Shown here: piece after piece, positions 35,090-43,361 of the stretch
Layout of the letters: each line of letters starts with the position of its first letter
Numbering within the stretch: position 1 is the stretch's first letter
DNA from: Shewanella psychromarinicola
Lineage (GTDB): Bacteria; Pseudomonadota; Gammaproteobacteria; Enterobacterales; Shewanellaceae
DNA: 64,000 bases
Direction: 5' to 3'
NCBI RefSeq assembly: GCF_003855155.1
Contig: NZ_CP034073.1
Location: 3,162,001 to 3,226,000 of the forward strand
The notes under the pieces: generated by a model
What the model was told of the DNA's origin: nothing
Seen by the model: the letters and a program-made list of their open reading frames with translations, nothing else
The model's database searches: none
Program-made: the position numbers and the translations under genes

Positions 35090-36118
35090 ATGCAAGAAGC
35101 TAAACAAGACATGATCCAACAAACATCTCAACCCCAAATTGCCGTATGCGCATTATATAAATTTGTCGCCTTACCTCATTTCGAGGCTGTTCGTCAGCCA
35201 TTGCTCACAGTCATGGAACAAAATGACATCAAAGGTACCTTATTACTTGCCCAAGAAGGGATCAACGGCACTGTTGCTGGCACCCAATCCGCAATTGAGA
35301 ATTTATTGGTCTGGTTAGACACACAACCAGGTTTAAATAACATTATCACCAAGCTGTCTTTTGATGATGAAATGCCATTTTATCGTACTAAAGTAAAACT
35401 TAAAAAAGAAATTGTGACTATGGGTGTTCAAGGTATAGACCCGCGTAAAGTCGTTGGCACTTATGTTAAGCCCAAAGACTGGAATGCACTGATTTCAGAT
35501 CCTGAAGTGGTATTGGTTGATACCCGTAATGATTATGAAGTGAAGATTGGTACCTTTAAAAATGCGCTTAATCCCGTAACAGAGACTTTCCGTGAGTTCC
35601 CTGAGTACGTCAAACAAAACTTAGATCCTGCCAAGCATAAAAAAGTGGCCATGTTTTGTACCGGTGGTATTCGTTGTGAGAAATCAACCGCCTATTTAAA
35701 AGAGCAGGGCTTTGATGAGGTGTATCATCTTGAAGGTGGCATTTTAAAATATCTTGAAGAGGTGGATCAACAGCAAAGCTTATGGGAAGGTGAATGCTTT
35801 GTGTTTGACAACCGTGTGGCCGTTAATCACAGCCTTGAAAAAGGCCAATACGATCAGTGTAATGCTTGTCGTATGCCAATAACGGAAGCCGAAAAGCAAT
35901 CTGAAGCTTATGTTCAAGGTGTGAGTTGCCCTCATTGCATCGATAATATTCCTCAAGAACAACGTCAGCGATTTATTGAGCGTGAGCGTCAAGTGCAATT
36001 AGCTAAGCAACGCGGTGAAGCGCATATTGGCAGTGATGTAAAGCAAGTCATTGATGCACGTCGTCAGCAAAAAGAAGCTCAGCGTAAAACACAAGAAAAA
36101 GCCAACAGCAAAGGTTAA
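35090..36118 (+). CDS. trhO: tRNA uridine(34) hydroxylase TrhO
   Basis: A rhodanese-domain enzyme (formerly YceA/UPF0176) that hydroxylates uridine 34 of certain tRNAs. The 342-residue protein has an N-terminal acylphosphatase-like domain with [14 protein letters not shown], then a rhodanese domain with the active Cys in [17 protein letters not shown], then a cysteine-rich region (CNACRMPI...CPHC) and a charged tail. All hallmark residues are present. It could start at 35090 or at the Met 7 codons later; the first has a GGAG site about 11 bases away. Confidence 0.93.
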   Translation: MQEAKQDMIQQTSQPQIAVCALYKFVALPHFEAVRQPLLTVMEQNDIKGTLLLAQEGINGTVAGTQSAIENLLVWLDTQPGLNNIITKLSFDDEMPFYRTKVKLKKEIVTMGVQGIDPRKVVGTYVKPKDWNALISDPEVVLVDTRNDYEVKIGTFKNALNPVTETFREFPEYVKQNLDPAKHKKVAMFCTGGIRCEKSTAYLKEQGFDEVYHLEGGILKYLEEVDQQQSLWEGECFVFDNRVAVNHSLEKGQYDQCNACRMPITEAEKQSEAYVQGVSCPHCIDNIPQEQRQRFIERERQVQLAKQRGEAHIGSDVKQVIDARRQQKEAQRKTQEKANSKG

Positions 36119-36143
36119 CTTGATGAGTTAACTCATTAGCAGC

Positions 36144-36174
36144 AAAAAACCCATCAGGACACGATGGGTTTTTT
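36144..36174 (+). terminator. Intrinsic terminator after trhO
   Basis: AAAAAACCCATC / GATGGGTTTTTT with a 7-base loop; T-rich on both strands. It lies 25 bases past the trhO stop. Confidence 0.92.
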
Positions 36175-36728
36175 CGTTTTTGGTGAAGTGAGAGCGGCAT
36201 TAACCTCGTAATCAATTTGCAACCGCGGCAGTTTTCTTTGCTCTTGGGCTAAGCCATTGCATGACAAATCATTCTCTAATGGTTGATTATTGACTAACGT
36301 TAACGTCACGGTTTATTTATCCACCATCAATTTGATAGGGTCAACACTTACCGAACGGGCTTAAGTTAAGCACAATAGCGGATCTAAATATGACTAAAAA
36401 ATCCACGGCACATGTTTATCGTTGGCTTAGTGTAACCCTTGCATTAAATGATAATCAAGATATCGAGATGTCGGAAATAAGATTATTTTTAGCTGCCGAT
36501 GCCATTTAATCTGCTAGAACATTGGTATGCAACATATTGAATAAACGATATTTAACCAAAATTATTACTAGGGAGATACGCTGTAAAGCTTATATTATGA
36601 GGTTTTTACGCCTGAATGAGTTATTCCTCAATGTGTCCCTTTGGATAAAACACGATAAATGGTTCAGCTAATATGATTATTATGTTATTTTGGGCGCTTT
36701 TTTAAATTGAACGACTGAAGGTAAGCCA
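36175..36728. other. Gene-poor region before yegD
   Basis: No convincing intact gene is present. A 39-codon open frame (36390-36509) starts MTKKSTAHVYRWLSVTLALN with natural codon use but has no good ribosome site; it may be a small gene or a remnant. The yegD promoter should lie near its downstream end. Confidence 0.35.
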
Positions 36729-38135
36729 ATGTTTGTTGGATTTGATTACGGCAGTGCTAACTGTGCGATAGGGGTGATGGTTGATAATACGGTAGCATTA
36801 TTGCCATTATCCGCGCACTCAGATTTTATGCCGTCAACCTTGTACGCGATGGATCGCGAGCTGATCGCTGAAGCAGTGTATTGGGGCTTACCTGAAAATT
36901 TACAAGCGCAGTATTCTCATTTGCGCAGTTCGCAATTAATGCGAGCAAAACAAATGCGCCATGAACTTGATTTGTCGCCTAATGAACAAGCCGTGTTTGT
37001 TGGTCAAGCTGCGATTGATGCCTATTTAGACATGCCTGAAGAAGGTTTTTATGTCCGTTCGCCAAAATCCTTTTTAGGCGCCAATGGCCTGCGAGCAGAG
37101 CAGATTGCCTTATTTGAAGACATCGTTACCTTGATGATGATGCATGTTAAAACCCTAGCCGATCAGGCATTAAACGCCAAATCGCTTACGTCTGCCAGCC
37201 ATGCCGTGATAGGTCGACCGGTTAATTTTCAAGGTATAGGTGGCGAAGACAATAACCTGCAAGCTGAAGCCATTTTACGCCTTGCAGCAATTCGCTCTGG
37301 CTTCACTGATGTGAGGTTTTTATTTGAACCATTAGCCGCTGGCATGGACTTTGAGTCAAATCTTAACCATGACAATACCGTTTTAGTGGTTGATGTGGGC
37401 GGCGGTACGACAGACTGTTCTGTGGTGAAAATGGGTCCATCATACATTGCGCAACAAGATCGAAGCCTAGACTGCTTTGGCCATTCTGGCCAACGCATCG
37501 GTGGCAACGATTTAGATATTGCGCTTGCGATGAGCGGATTGATGCCAAGCTTTGGGGCAGACACGTTAATGATTAACGGTAAACCTATGCCAAGAACCCC
37601 TTTTTGGAACGCGGTTGCCGTCAATGATATTAGTGCTCAGCGTGACTTTGTTAGTTTACCTTCCCGTAAGCTCGTCGAGCAGTTAATAAAAGAAGCACAA
37701 CAACCAGACTTATTAGTTCGTTTACAAAAAGTACAAAAAAATCAAATGAGTTATCAAGTTGTACGCCAAGCTGAAGCCGCTAAAATCAGTTTGTCGGACA
37801 ATGAGACTATTCAATGTTCATTAGATTTTATTGAAAAAGAGCTGTTTGTACCATTAACGGCAGCGCAGTTTGAGCAAGCTATCAATGAACCTTTAGCTAA
37901 AGTTGAAGCGTTAATGAAACAAGCCATGAAAACGGCTATCACCAAAGCGGAGCAACAAGATTGCGATATGCCAACCACTCCTGATATTGTGTATGTAACA
38001 GGCGGTACGGCGCGTAGCCCGGCTATATACGATAAAATTGCTAGTGTGTATCCCAATGCCAAAGTGGTGGTGGGCGATCATTTTGGCTCGGTAACTGCGG
38101 GCTTAACACGTTGTGCTCAAAGTGCATTTAACTAA
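36729..38135 (+). CDS. yegD: Hsp70-family chaperone-like ATPase YegD
   Basis: An actin-fold ATPase of the YegD type, 468 residues, without the long peptide-binding domain of DnaK. Visible motifs are FVGFDYGSANCAIGVM (phosphate 1), VLVVDVGGGTTDCSVVKMG (phosphate 2) near residue 215 and VYVTGGTARSPAIYDKIAS (adenosine motif) near residue 420. Function is poorly known. It stands alone. The last three codons plus stop lie in a 20-bp tandem duplication. Confidence 0.92.
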   Translation: MFVGFDYGSANCAIGVMVDNTVALLPLSAHSDFMPSTLYAMDRELIAEAVYWGLPENLQAQYSHLRSSQLMRAKQMRHELDLSPNEQAVFVGQAAIDAYLDMPEEGFYVRSPKSFLGANGLRAEQIALFEDIVTLMMMHVKTLADQALNAKSLTSASHAVIGRPVNFQGIGGEDNNLQAEAILRLAAIRSGFTDVRFLFEPLAAGMDFESNLNHDNTVLVVDVGGGTTDCSVVKMGPSYIAQQDRSLDCFGHSGQRIGGNDLDIALAMSGLMPSFGADTLMINGKPMPRTPFWNAVAVNDISAQRDFVSLPSRKLVEQLIKEAQQPDLLVRLQKVQKNQMSYQVVRQAEAAKISLSDNETIQCSLDFIEKELFVPLTAAQFEQAINEPLAKVEALMKQAMKTAITKAEQQDCDMPTTPDIVYVTGGTARSPAIYDKIASVYPNAKVVVGDHFGSVTAGLTRCAQSAFN

Positions 38136-38172
38136 GTCGAAGTGCAGTTAACTAAGTCAAAGTGCAGTTAAC
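38121..38172. repeat. 20-bp tandem repeat across the yegD stop codon
   Basis: AGTGCATTTAACTAAGTCGA is followed by AGTGCAGTTAACTAAGTCAA and a 12-base partial third copy. The first copy contains the final codons and the TAA stop of yegD. The pattern is the same as at the 3' end of the M61 gene: a short tandem copy of a gene end including its stop. Confidence 0.93.
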
Positions 38173-38290
38173 GCATAAAGGTTGGCCATTATGCTAAAAA
38201 AGAGAATGTTAACAAGCATAGTGAGTCAGCAACGAGCTTGGTCAATAGGTTACAATGATAGCCATAATGCCGAACGCAATATGAGCTAGC

Positions 38291-38365
38291 ATGTTGCTCA
38301 GCGGTGGTGGCGCTGATATCGGCAAAGTCAGTTTAGGCCTATTTATCATGAAAGGTATTTCATGA
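38291..38365 (+). pseudogene. Possible CreA-like gene fragment
   Basis: A 24-codon frame reads GADIGKVSLGLFIMKGIS before a TGA. It resembles the mature start of the intact lipoprotein gene 110 bases downstream (NEVGDVSLGMFTTQDIK): both have VSLG-x-F in the same context. It may be the relic of a duplicated creA-like gene. The match is short, so chance cannot be excluded. Confidence 0.35.
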
Positions 38366-38477
38366 AAAGAATATTATTAAAGACATACCATTAATGTATG
38401 CCCTTAATTGCCTAACAACATTTTTTAAACCAGCCTCTTTTGACGATAATTAACTTCCAATATTACAAGGTTTACTG

Positions 38478-38945
38478 ATGAAAAAAATACTCACTGCGTT
38501 ATGTTTAACGGCACTTCTTACTGCTTGTTCTGACAACGAAGTAGGTGATGTTTCACTTGGAATGTTTACTACGCAAGATATAAAATTAAACATTTTAAAG
38601 GATGATATTGTCTCTGGTGTAACGTGTCACATCGCCTCAATAGAAGAAAACCTGAGTTTTTCAGATCCAAGTGATAGCTCTATCTCTTGCAGGCAAACAG
38701 GGGAAATCACCAAAGATATGATTGCACAAATAGATAAGAGTAAATCAGGTGAAGTGGTATTTAAAAAATCAAAAAGTATCTTTTTCAAAACGATGAAAAT
38801 TAGAAGAATATTTGATGCTGACAATCAAACGTTAATGTATGTATCTTACTCTACTAAAGAAACATCAGGAAGTTTCAAACACAGCCTTTCGACTGTTCCA
38901 CTCTGGGGAACCAAGGCATATGTTGAGCCGACACCAGCTCAATAA
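38478..38945 (+). CDS. CreA-family lipoprotein
   Basis: A 155-residue predicted lipoprotein: signal peptide with lipobox LLTAC, then a CreA-type domain. The pattern VSGVTCHIASIEENLSFSDP, SSISCRQTGEI and GEVVFKKSKSIFFKTMKIRR matches E. coli CreA, including the two cysteines likely to form a disulfide. CreA function is unknown. Shewanella members often carry it as a lipoprotein, unlike the soluble E. coli form. No creBCD genes are nearby. Confidence 0.8.
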   Translation: MKKILTALCLTALLTACSDNEVGDVSLGMFTTQDIKLNILKDDIVSGVTCHIASIEENLSFSDPSDSSISCRQTGEITKDMIAQIDKSKSGEVVFKKSKSIFFKTMKIRRIFDADNQTLMYVSYSTKETSGSFKHSLSTVPLWGTKAYVEPTPAQ

Positions 38946-39481
38946 TGACAAAGGCGGCCCTCAGGCTCAGGTCGCTTGCACGGATTATCTGCTGTCCCGT
39001 CATACTGAAGGTGGCATGGTAAAATGCACGGAAAGAGGCATGGAAAGAACCTATTAATTCAGTGGATTGAGTCAGCTAATGTTGATATTTAACCAGCAAT
39101 GCAAAATAGTTACATAGCTGGTTTGTAGCGATAACTTGGATTCAAATAATAAGTGCAGAGGTTTATTAAATATCATATTTCGTCTGGGTAATATGGCAAC
39201 AATATAAACTCATTTATGGATTACTCTGCACGATCAAGAGACCGCCATCTTATCGTTAACTCAAAAATCCATGGTATTGCTTCATCTGCGGCTAATGGTG
39301 TTGAATAACAAAATTGTTGTAAACGGCACAAAATACTGGTAAAGGCTTAGCATTATTATTCTAAGTCGTTTCTGTCACAAAGTGGGTTAGGGGGGCTTAA
39401 CCCATTTTTAGCTCTCTATTTATATAAAAGTAAGTTCACAGGTCGATTTTAACTAACTTACGAAGATTCAAAGGGTTATTA
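38946..39481. other. Intergenic region with one terminator-like hairpin
   Basis: No gene is supported here. Near the end (39383-39410) lies TGGGTTA / TAACCCA with a G-rich loop and a following TTTTTA, which has the form of an intrinsic terminator although no plus-strand gene lies close before it. It might end transcripts from the CreA-like gene about 440 bases upstream. Confidence 0.45.
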
Positions 39482-40021
39482 ATGCTTAGATTTGAACACT
39501 GTAATGTCAAAACTTGTACTAATGAATTACTCGCCTTGGGTCAGGGCGACATGAAAATGTGGTACATTTTTGATTGGTTAGATAAACACGAGGAATTACA
39601 AAACGGGACTCAAGCAGAAATAATTAAACTTTATGTAAATGATGAATTGGTAGGGTACAGTCTTTTTGAAAACTTTGAAGCCCGTGCTGACAAAAACACT
39701 TGTCATCAAGGTGTGACCTATAAAGAATTGGGTATTATTCACTTCGTAACAGTCATAGAGCATCGTAATAAAGGTTATGCTACGTTGTTGGCCAATGCTT
39801 TGTATAAAAATATTATTGAACCAATGTTGGCACGTTATAATGATTTTCATGTTTACGTCATAGCGACTGGTCGAGCTGTCCCATTAATGGAACGGACTGA
39901 TATCCCTTCAAAATACCTAATCAAGCAATTTTATTCCGATTTATCGTTTAAAGAGAAAGTGGTCAATTACCTAAGAAAACAAGAACAAAATGCATTGAAT
40001 GCAGTTCCTTGTGAAATTTAA
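39482..40021 (+). CDS. GNAT-family N-acetyltransferase
   Basis: A 179-residue protein with an acetyl-CoA binding motif A, IIHFVTVIEHRNKGYATLLA (R/QxxGxA type), and a preceding strand EIIKLYVNDELVGYSLFEN. This is the common GNAT core. Substrate is unknown. It stands alone between gene-poor regions rich in remnants, so it may be an accessory gene. An AAGGG ribosome site lies just upstream. Confidence 0.7.
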   Translation: MLRFEHCNVKTCTNELLALGQGDMKMWYIFDWLDKHEELQNGTQAEIIKLYVNDELVGYSLFENFEARADKNTCHQGVTYKELGIIHFVTVIEHRNKGYATLLANALYKNIIEPMLARYNDFHVYVIATGRAVPLMERTDIPSKYLIKQFYSDLSFKEKVVNYLRKQEQNALNAVPCEI

Positions 40022-40150
40022 AATAAAAAGCTAACAAGTTAATCTAAATTCACCAGACTTATCATAATGCGAATAGTGAGTGTTAGAGCTTAGGCACTCA
40101 CAAGCTTCTGTTCAGGTACGATTTAGGGTGACCACTCTAAACTTAGGCTA

Positions 40151-40187
40151 TGGCCTGCGGCCACTAACGTCGTGGGGCTTCACCCAC
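40151..40187. repeat. REP-like double palindrome
   Basis: Two short palindromes lie close together: TGGCC-TGC-GGCCA (40151-40163) and GTGGG-GCTTCA-CCCAC (40172-40187). Paired GC-rich palindromes of this type are typical of REP elements mobilised by IS200-like REP-associated transposases, a fragment of which lies at 42520. I could not compare it with other genomic copies. Confidence 0.45.
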
Positions 40188-40240
40188 ACCAGACCAAAAG
40201 GAAACCAACGGCTGTTCCCTCTTTACTCTTTATAAAAGAG

Positions 40241-40351
40241 TTAGCCCAGCTGCCCCGCAACATGTTTGGTCTGGGTTTTGCCACTATACTGACCCTGATT
40301 GTGGTACCTATGCTTAATCGGATGCTGCATAAATTGGACGTGCCGGGTTGA
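40241..40351 (+). pseudogene. C-terminal remnant of an RND efflux pump
   Basis: A 36-codon frame reads LAQLPRNMFGLGFATILTLI then VVPMLNRMLHKLDVPG and stops. The GLGFATILTLIVVPML pattern is the end of the last membrane helix of RND transporters (usually GL.FAT.LTL..VP.LY). Nothing upstream continues the protein, so this is a remnant after deletion. Confidence 0.7.
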
Positions 40352-40368
40352 AGTCCGTCAGTAAAAAA

Positions 40369-40395
40369 AGGGGATCCACTAAAGTGGCTCCCCTT
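40369..40395 (-). terminator. Terminator of the hydrolase operon
   Basis: AAGGGGATCCACT / AGTGGCTCCCCTT hairpin with one mismatch; on the minus strand it is followed by a T-run (seven A's on the plus strand at 40363-40369). It lies about 60 bases past the end of the second hydrolase gene. Confidence 0.85.
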
Positions 40396-40452
40396 ATATT
40401 TTTAGACATCAGGCCTATCAATTAGATAGCAAGAAACAAAATTTTTGTTGCT

Positions 40453-41367
40453 TTAATTAGCACTCAGCCAATTAGAAATCTTTTGATTCACCAGATCAGG
40501 CGAAGACTGCATAAACCAGTGACCGCCAGGTACAACTTCAACTTGTCCCTTATTCTGCTCTTGTAGCTGCTTTTCCCAGCTTTTAGCATGGAACCAGACT
40601 TTTTTATCCTTGCCGTAAATGAAAAGGAAAGGCGTGCCATAATCTTTTATTTCTGTCGCCTTTGTTGTATTTTTCGTTAATACAGATTTCCACAAATGCC
40701 AGTACGGATAGGTCATACGGGGATCTGTTCGCAAATCCGCGATTGTTTTATTAGGGTCTACATCTTCAATTTTTAAAATGTTATCAGCAGTATATAATGC
40801 CAACTTTTCTCCTAAAAATTCAGGTAAAGTCCAAGCAACAGCAAGTGCAAAGGTGTATTTAACATTGATGGTTGGTCGTTTCTCTTCGCCAAAGCTGCCG
40901 ATATCAAAGAGTACCAGGCTATCTACTAAGTCATTTTTCTTCAGATACTGAGACGCATAAACCGCGCCCCAGTCGTGAGCCAGAACGGTGACCTTGTCTT
41001 TATTTAAACCTCTAATAAAGGCGTTCATAATCATTCGGATCTGTTTTATATTGTAATGAGGTCTTTCCCCATTATCTTCTAACTCGAACCCCGGAAGGGT
41101 GAATCGAGCAATCGAATAATCATCTTTTAAATATTCAACCTGTTTGTCCCAAAGCTCCAAACTGTCAGGGTAACCATGGATGAACACTAAGGTCTCTTCA
41201 CCTTCACCATCAAATTTCACTTCAAGGTTTTTTACTATTTCAGGCAGTTTTTTCTGAAATTCCGCATCAGGCATAGGACCCGTAAATGCAAATGTGTAAA
41301 TGAGGTAGAGAACGGGAGAAAGTACAACGAGTACAATCAACAATAATCTAATTATAATTTTTTTCAT
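40453..41367 (-). CDS. Alpha/beta hydrolase (epoxide hydrolase-like), second of two
   Basis: A 304-residue alpha/beta-fold hydrolase with an N-terminal membrane anchor or signal (residues 5-28). The oxyanion motif is FIHGYPDSLELWDKQ, the nucleophile elbow AHDWGAVYAS carries Asp, and the catalytic His is in PGGHWFMQS. An Asp nucleophile points to the epoxide hydrolase/dehalogenase group rather than esterases. It lies 33 bases behind a related hydrolase gene and ends with a shared terminator, so the pair is one operon. The two proteins share motifs but are divergent. Confidence 0.82.
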   Translation of the reverse strand: MKKIIIRLLLIVLVVLSPVLYLIYTFAFTGPMPDAEFQKKLPEIVKNLEVKFDGEGEETLVFIHGYPDSLELWDKQVEYLKDDYSIARFTLPGFELEDNGERPHYNIKQIRMIMNAFIRGLNKDKVTVLAHDWGAVYASQYLKKNDLVDSLVLFDIGSFGEEKRPTINVKYTFALAVAWTLPEFLGEKLALYTADNILKIEDVDPNKTIADLRTDPRMTYPYWHLWKSVLTKNTTKATEIKDYGTPFLFIYGKDKKVWFHAKSWEKQLQEQNKGQVEVVPGGHWFMQSSPDLVNQKISNWLSAN

Positions 41368-41400
41368 GTGTATCCTTTGATAGACAAATTGAATTGAACC

Positions 41401-42363
41401 CTATTTATACTTAGCTAAATGAGTAAGCAAGTGGCCTGTTAGTTCTTGATATTTTTCCTGGATAATCCAGTGGCCGGCATCCATTTCGATGAATTGATAG
41501 TCAGCTTCAACGTAATTTCTGGTGTCATCAACGCCGGAACGCTTAAGCGCATGATCTTTATTTCCCCAAATAAACGTAACTGGCACGTTAACTTTGCCAA
41601 CATCTAAACCGTTTGTGAATACAGGGAAATTGGCACGATACCAGTTGATGGCACTGGTCAGGGCTTTCTCCTGACCAAGAATACCAACGTAGTGTTCAAT
41701 TTCTGCTGCGTCATGCTGCGTCCAAATAGATCTTAAACGCTCATAGTCACTTTTCGCCATCATGAATTCAGGTAAGATCGGTTTCTGAAAGAAACGGATG
41801 TAGGCACTCGCTTCATACTGTGTTGTATCTTCCCGGTACGCTTTACCAAAAGCATCAATATGAGGCACCGAAATCGCGGCATAGCTGATAACGCGATCAG
41901 GATTTTCTGCGGCAACCTGCCAACCTACCGCTGCGCCCCAGTCATGGCCAATTAAATGAAATGCTTCTAATTCGAGCTGGTCAGCAATCGCAATAACATC
42001 TGAAGTCAGGTATTTCAATTGGTATTGTTCAACGTCATCTGGTCGAGATCCAGCGCTGTAACCACGCTGATTGGGTGCAATGGCATAATATCCATTTGCA
42101 GTGAGTTCATCCATGAATGAGTCCCACATCACCGCCGACTCAGGGAATCCGTGGAGTAATATAACCGGTGTCCCCGTTTTGTCTCCGCGGATATCAACGG
42201 CAAAACTAAGGCCATTCGCTTCAATGGTAGTGTAGCTTTGCGGGTCTGTTGCAGGAAGGTCACCTTTTGCGATGTCAGTGGCATAAAACATGACGCCAGC
42301 CAATACACATACAGATACAGATACAGCCGCCAGGCTTAAGAGCGTTTTTTTTATTTTACTCAT
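41401..42363 (-). CDS. Alpha/beta hydrolase (epoxide hydrolase-like), first of two
   Basis: A 320-residue exported or membrane-anchored alpha/beta hydrolase. A hydrophobic segment covers residues 7-28. Motifs: LLHGFPESAVMWDSF (oxyanion), IGHDWGAAVGWQ (Asp nucleophile near residue 145), FIWGNKDHALKRSG (acid region) and DAGHWIIQEKYQEL (catalytic His). These are the features of epoxide hydrolases. It heads a two-gene operon preceded by a pair of palindromic operator-like sites. The natural substrate is unknown; periplasmic location would suit detoxification or use of environmental epoxides. Confidence 0.84.
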   Translation of the reverse strand: MSKIKKTLLSLAAVSVSVCVLAGVMFYATDIAKGDLPATDPQSYTTIEANGLSFAVDIRGDKTGTPVILLHGFPESAVMWDSFMDELTANGYYAIAPNQRGYSAGSRPDDVEQYQLKYLTSDVIAIADQLELEAFHLIGHDWGAAVGWQVAAENPDRVISYAAISVPHIDAFGKAYREDTTQYEASAYIRFFQKPILPEFMMAKSDYERLRSIWTQHDAAEIEHYVGILGQEKALTSAINWYRANFPVFTNGLDVGKVNVPVTFIWGNKDHALKRSGVDDTRNYVEADYQFIEMDAGHWIIQEKYQELTGHLLTHLAKYK

Positions 42364-42392
42364 CAGTAGTTCCTTTGATAATATCTATTTTT

Positions 42393-42429
42393 TAGAGTAA
42401 TAACTCTAATATTTAGAACAATAACTCTA
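42393..42429 (-). promoter_or_regulatory. Paired operator-like palindromes upstream of the hydrolase operon
   Basis: TAGAGT-AATA-ACTCTA (42393-42408) is a perfect palindrome. TAGAAC-AATA-ACTCTA (42414-42429) is a partly matching second copy. Their centres are 21 bases apart, two helical turns, and they lie 30-66 bases before the start of the first hydrolase. This is the geometry of a cooperative repressor operator, such as for a TetR- or MarR-type protein. Confidence 0.5.
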
Positions 42430-42493
42430 ATGTTAATGCAGTGAAACAAATTTTGATTGATTATGTGAAGTTGTCCCAGCTTAGGAAATTAAA

Positions 42494-42528
42494 AATTAAA
42501 TATGGCCACCTAATTAAATATGGCCACC
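42494..42528. repeat. 17-bp direct repeat at the start of the transposase fragment
   Basis: AATTAAATATGGCCACC occurs twice with one base between. It marks the edge of the REP-associated transposase fragment. Confidence 0.85.
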
Positions 42529-42912
42529 CAAGATTGTTGCACCAGCATTCAACGCCGAATACACTCAGCGATAAAAGGTGAACAACCAGCAGAGTTATTG
42601 CCTTTTGTGGGGAATGAGCGTCAGGATATGCCTAAAGGTTTAATGTTTAGTGTAAAAGACTATATTGTGCTAGTTGAAGATACAGGCAGGATTATTCGAG
42701 AGGATAAACGTGGCGCCATTAGTGCAAGTCGCCAAGCTATTCTTAATAGACTGAATATTCCTGCTGAAAACTGGTTAAAAATCACCACAGAGTTTGGGGT
42801 ATTATTCAAAGGTGCTGTAGGGGCTTTGCCTGCATTAACAGACTATTGCGAACATTTAGACCGAAAACGACGACAAGGCGCAGCCAACTGCCTGCGCTGG
42901 TTGTGCGCCTAA
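42520..42912 (+). pseudogene. C-terminal fragment of an IS200-like (REP-associated) transposase protein
   Basis: The frame translates to 130 residues including LLPFVGNERQDMPKGLMFSV and KDYIVLVEDTGRIIREDKRG, which match the conserved C-terminal part of the large Shewanella/Vibrio IS200-like proteins. The N-terminal HUH catalytic part with the Tyr nucleophile is missing, so it cannot act. The first codons are read through the 17-bp repeat and may not be original sequence. Confidence 0.75.
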
Positions 42913-43361
42913 GCAATCATGTCTTAATCCCACAAAACCATCTTCCACTTGATTGATATCAAGCTTTTCTGCTGCGTTAAATCGACCATATTACTGATGG
43001 ATTGGCTATCGATTGCTAATTTGTTGAATCATCTTGTTGAATCATCCTGTTGAATTTGCTCATTGTGAAAATGATAAAAGGTGATCGCAACTCAAATAGG
43101 AAGAGGTTATGTTGTTACTTCAAAAAATGGGTGGCTATGTATTTTTGTATTTTTTCCGCCCACAAATGTGCCAAGGTGTGTAAATCATTTATGCCCCAAA
43201 GTAGCTTAGAGTAGCAGCACAATAACAATATGCTCATCTCGGTTTGCCATATATTTTCTCAAGTGATGAAAGGGATATACACCAAGATAGTGCAAGAGTA
43301 TCTTGGTGCGACGTGGAGTATTTAAGAGATTAAACTGTAAAAAATATTTGAATTAACACGC
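42913..43361. repeat. Gene-free region with 13-bp tandem repeat and a hairpin
   Basis: TTGTTGAATCATC is repeated at 43021-43033 and 43034-43046, with a degenerate third copy to about 43058. A 10-bp stem (CACCAAGATA / TATCTTGGTG, 43280-43308) has no T-run. At 42949-42962 TTGATTGATATCAA matches the FNR consensus perfectly but has no gene placed to use it. Nothing else is supported. Confidence 0.6.

Noticed and set aside
36390..36509. 39-codon frame as a gene
   Set aside because: Codon use is natural, but there is no convincing ribosome site or similarity I recognise, so I left it as a note in the intergenic entry.
42949..42962. Perfect FNR-type box TTGATTGATATCAA
   Set aside because: No gene start lies at a suitable distance on either strand; it sits in a remnant-rich gap, so it is likely chance or a relic.
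43280..43308. Hairpin as terminator of the LysR gene
   Set aside because: Suitable position past the minus-strand stop, but no T-run follows on the minus strand.
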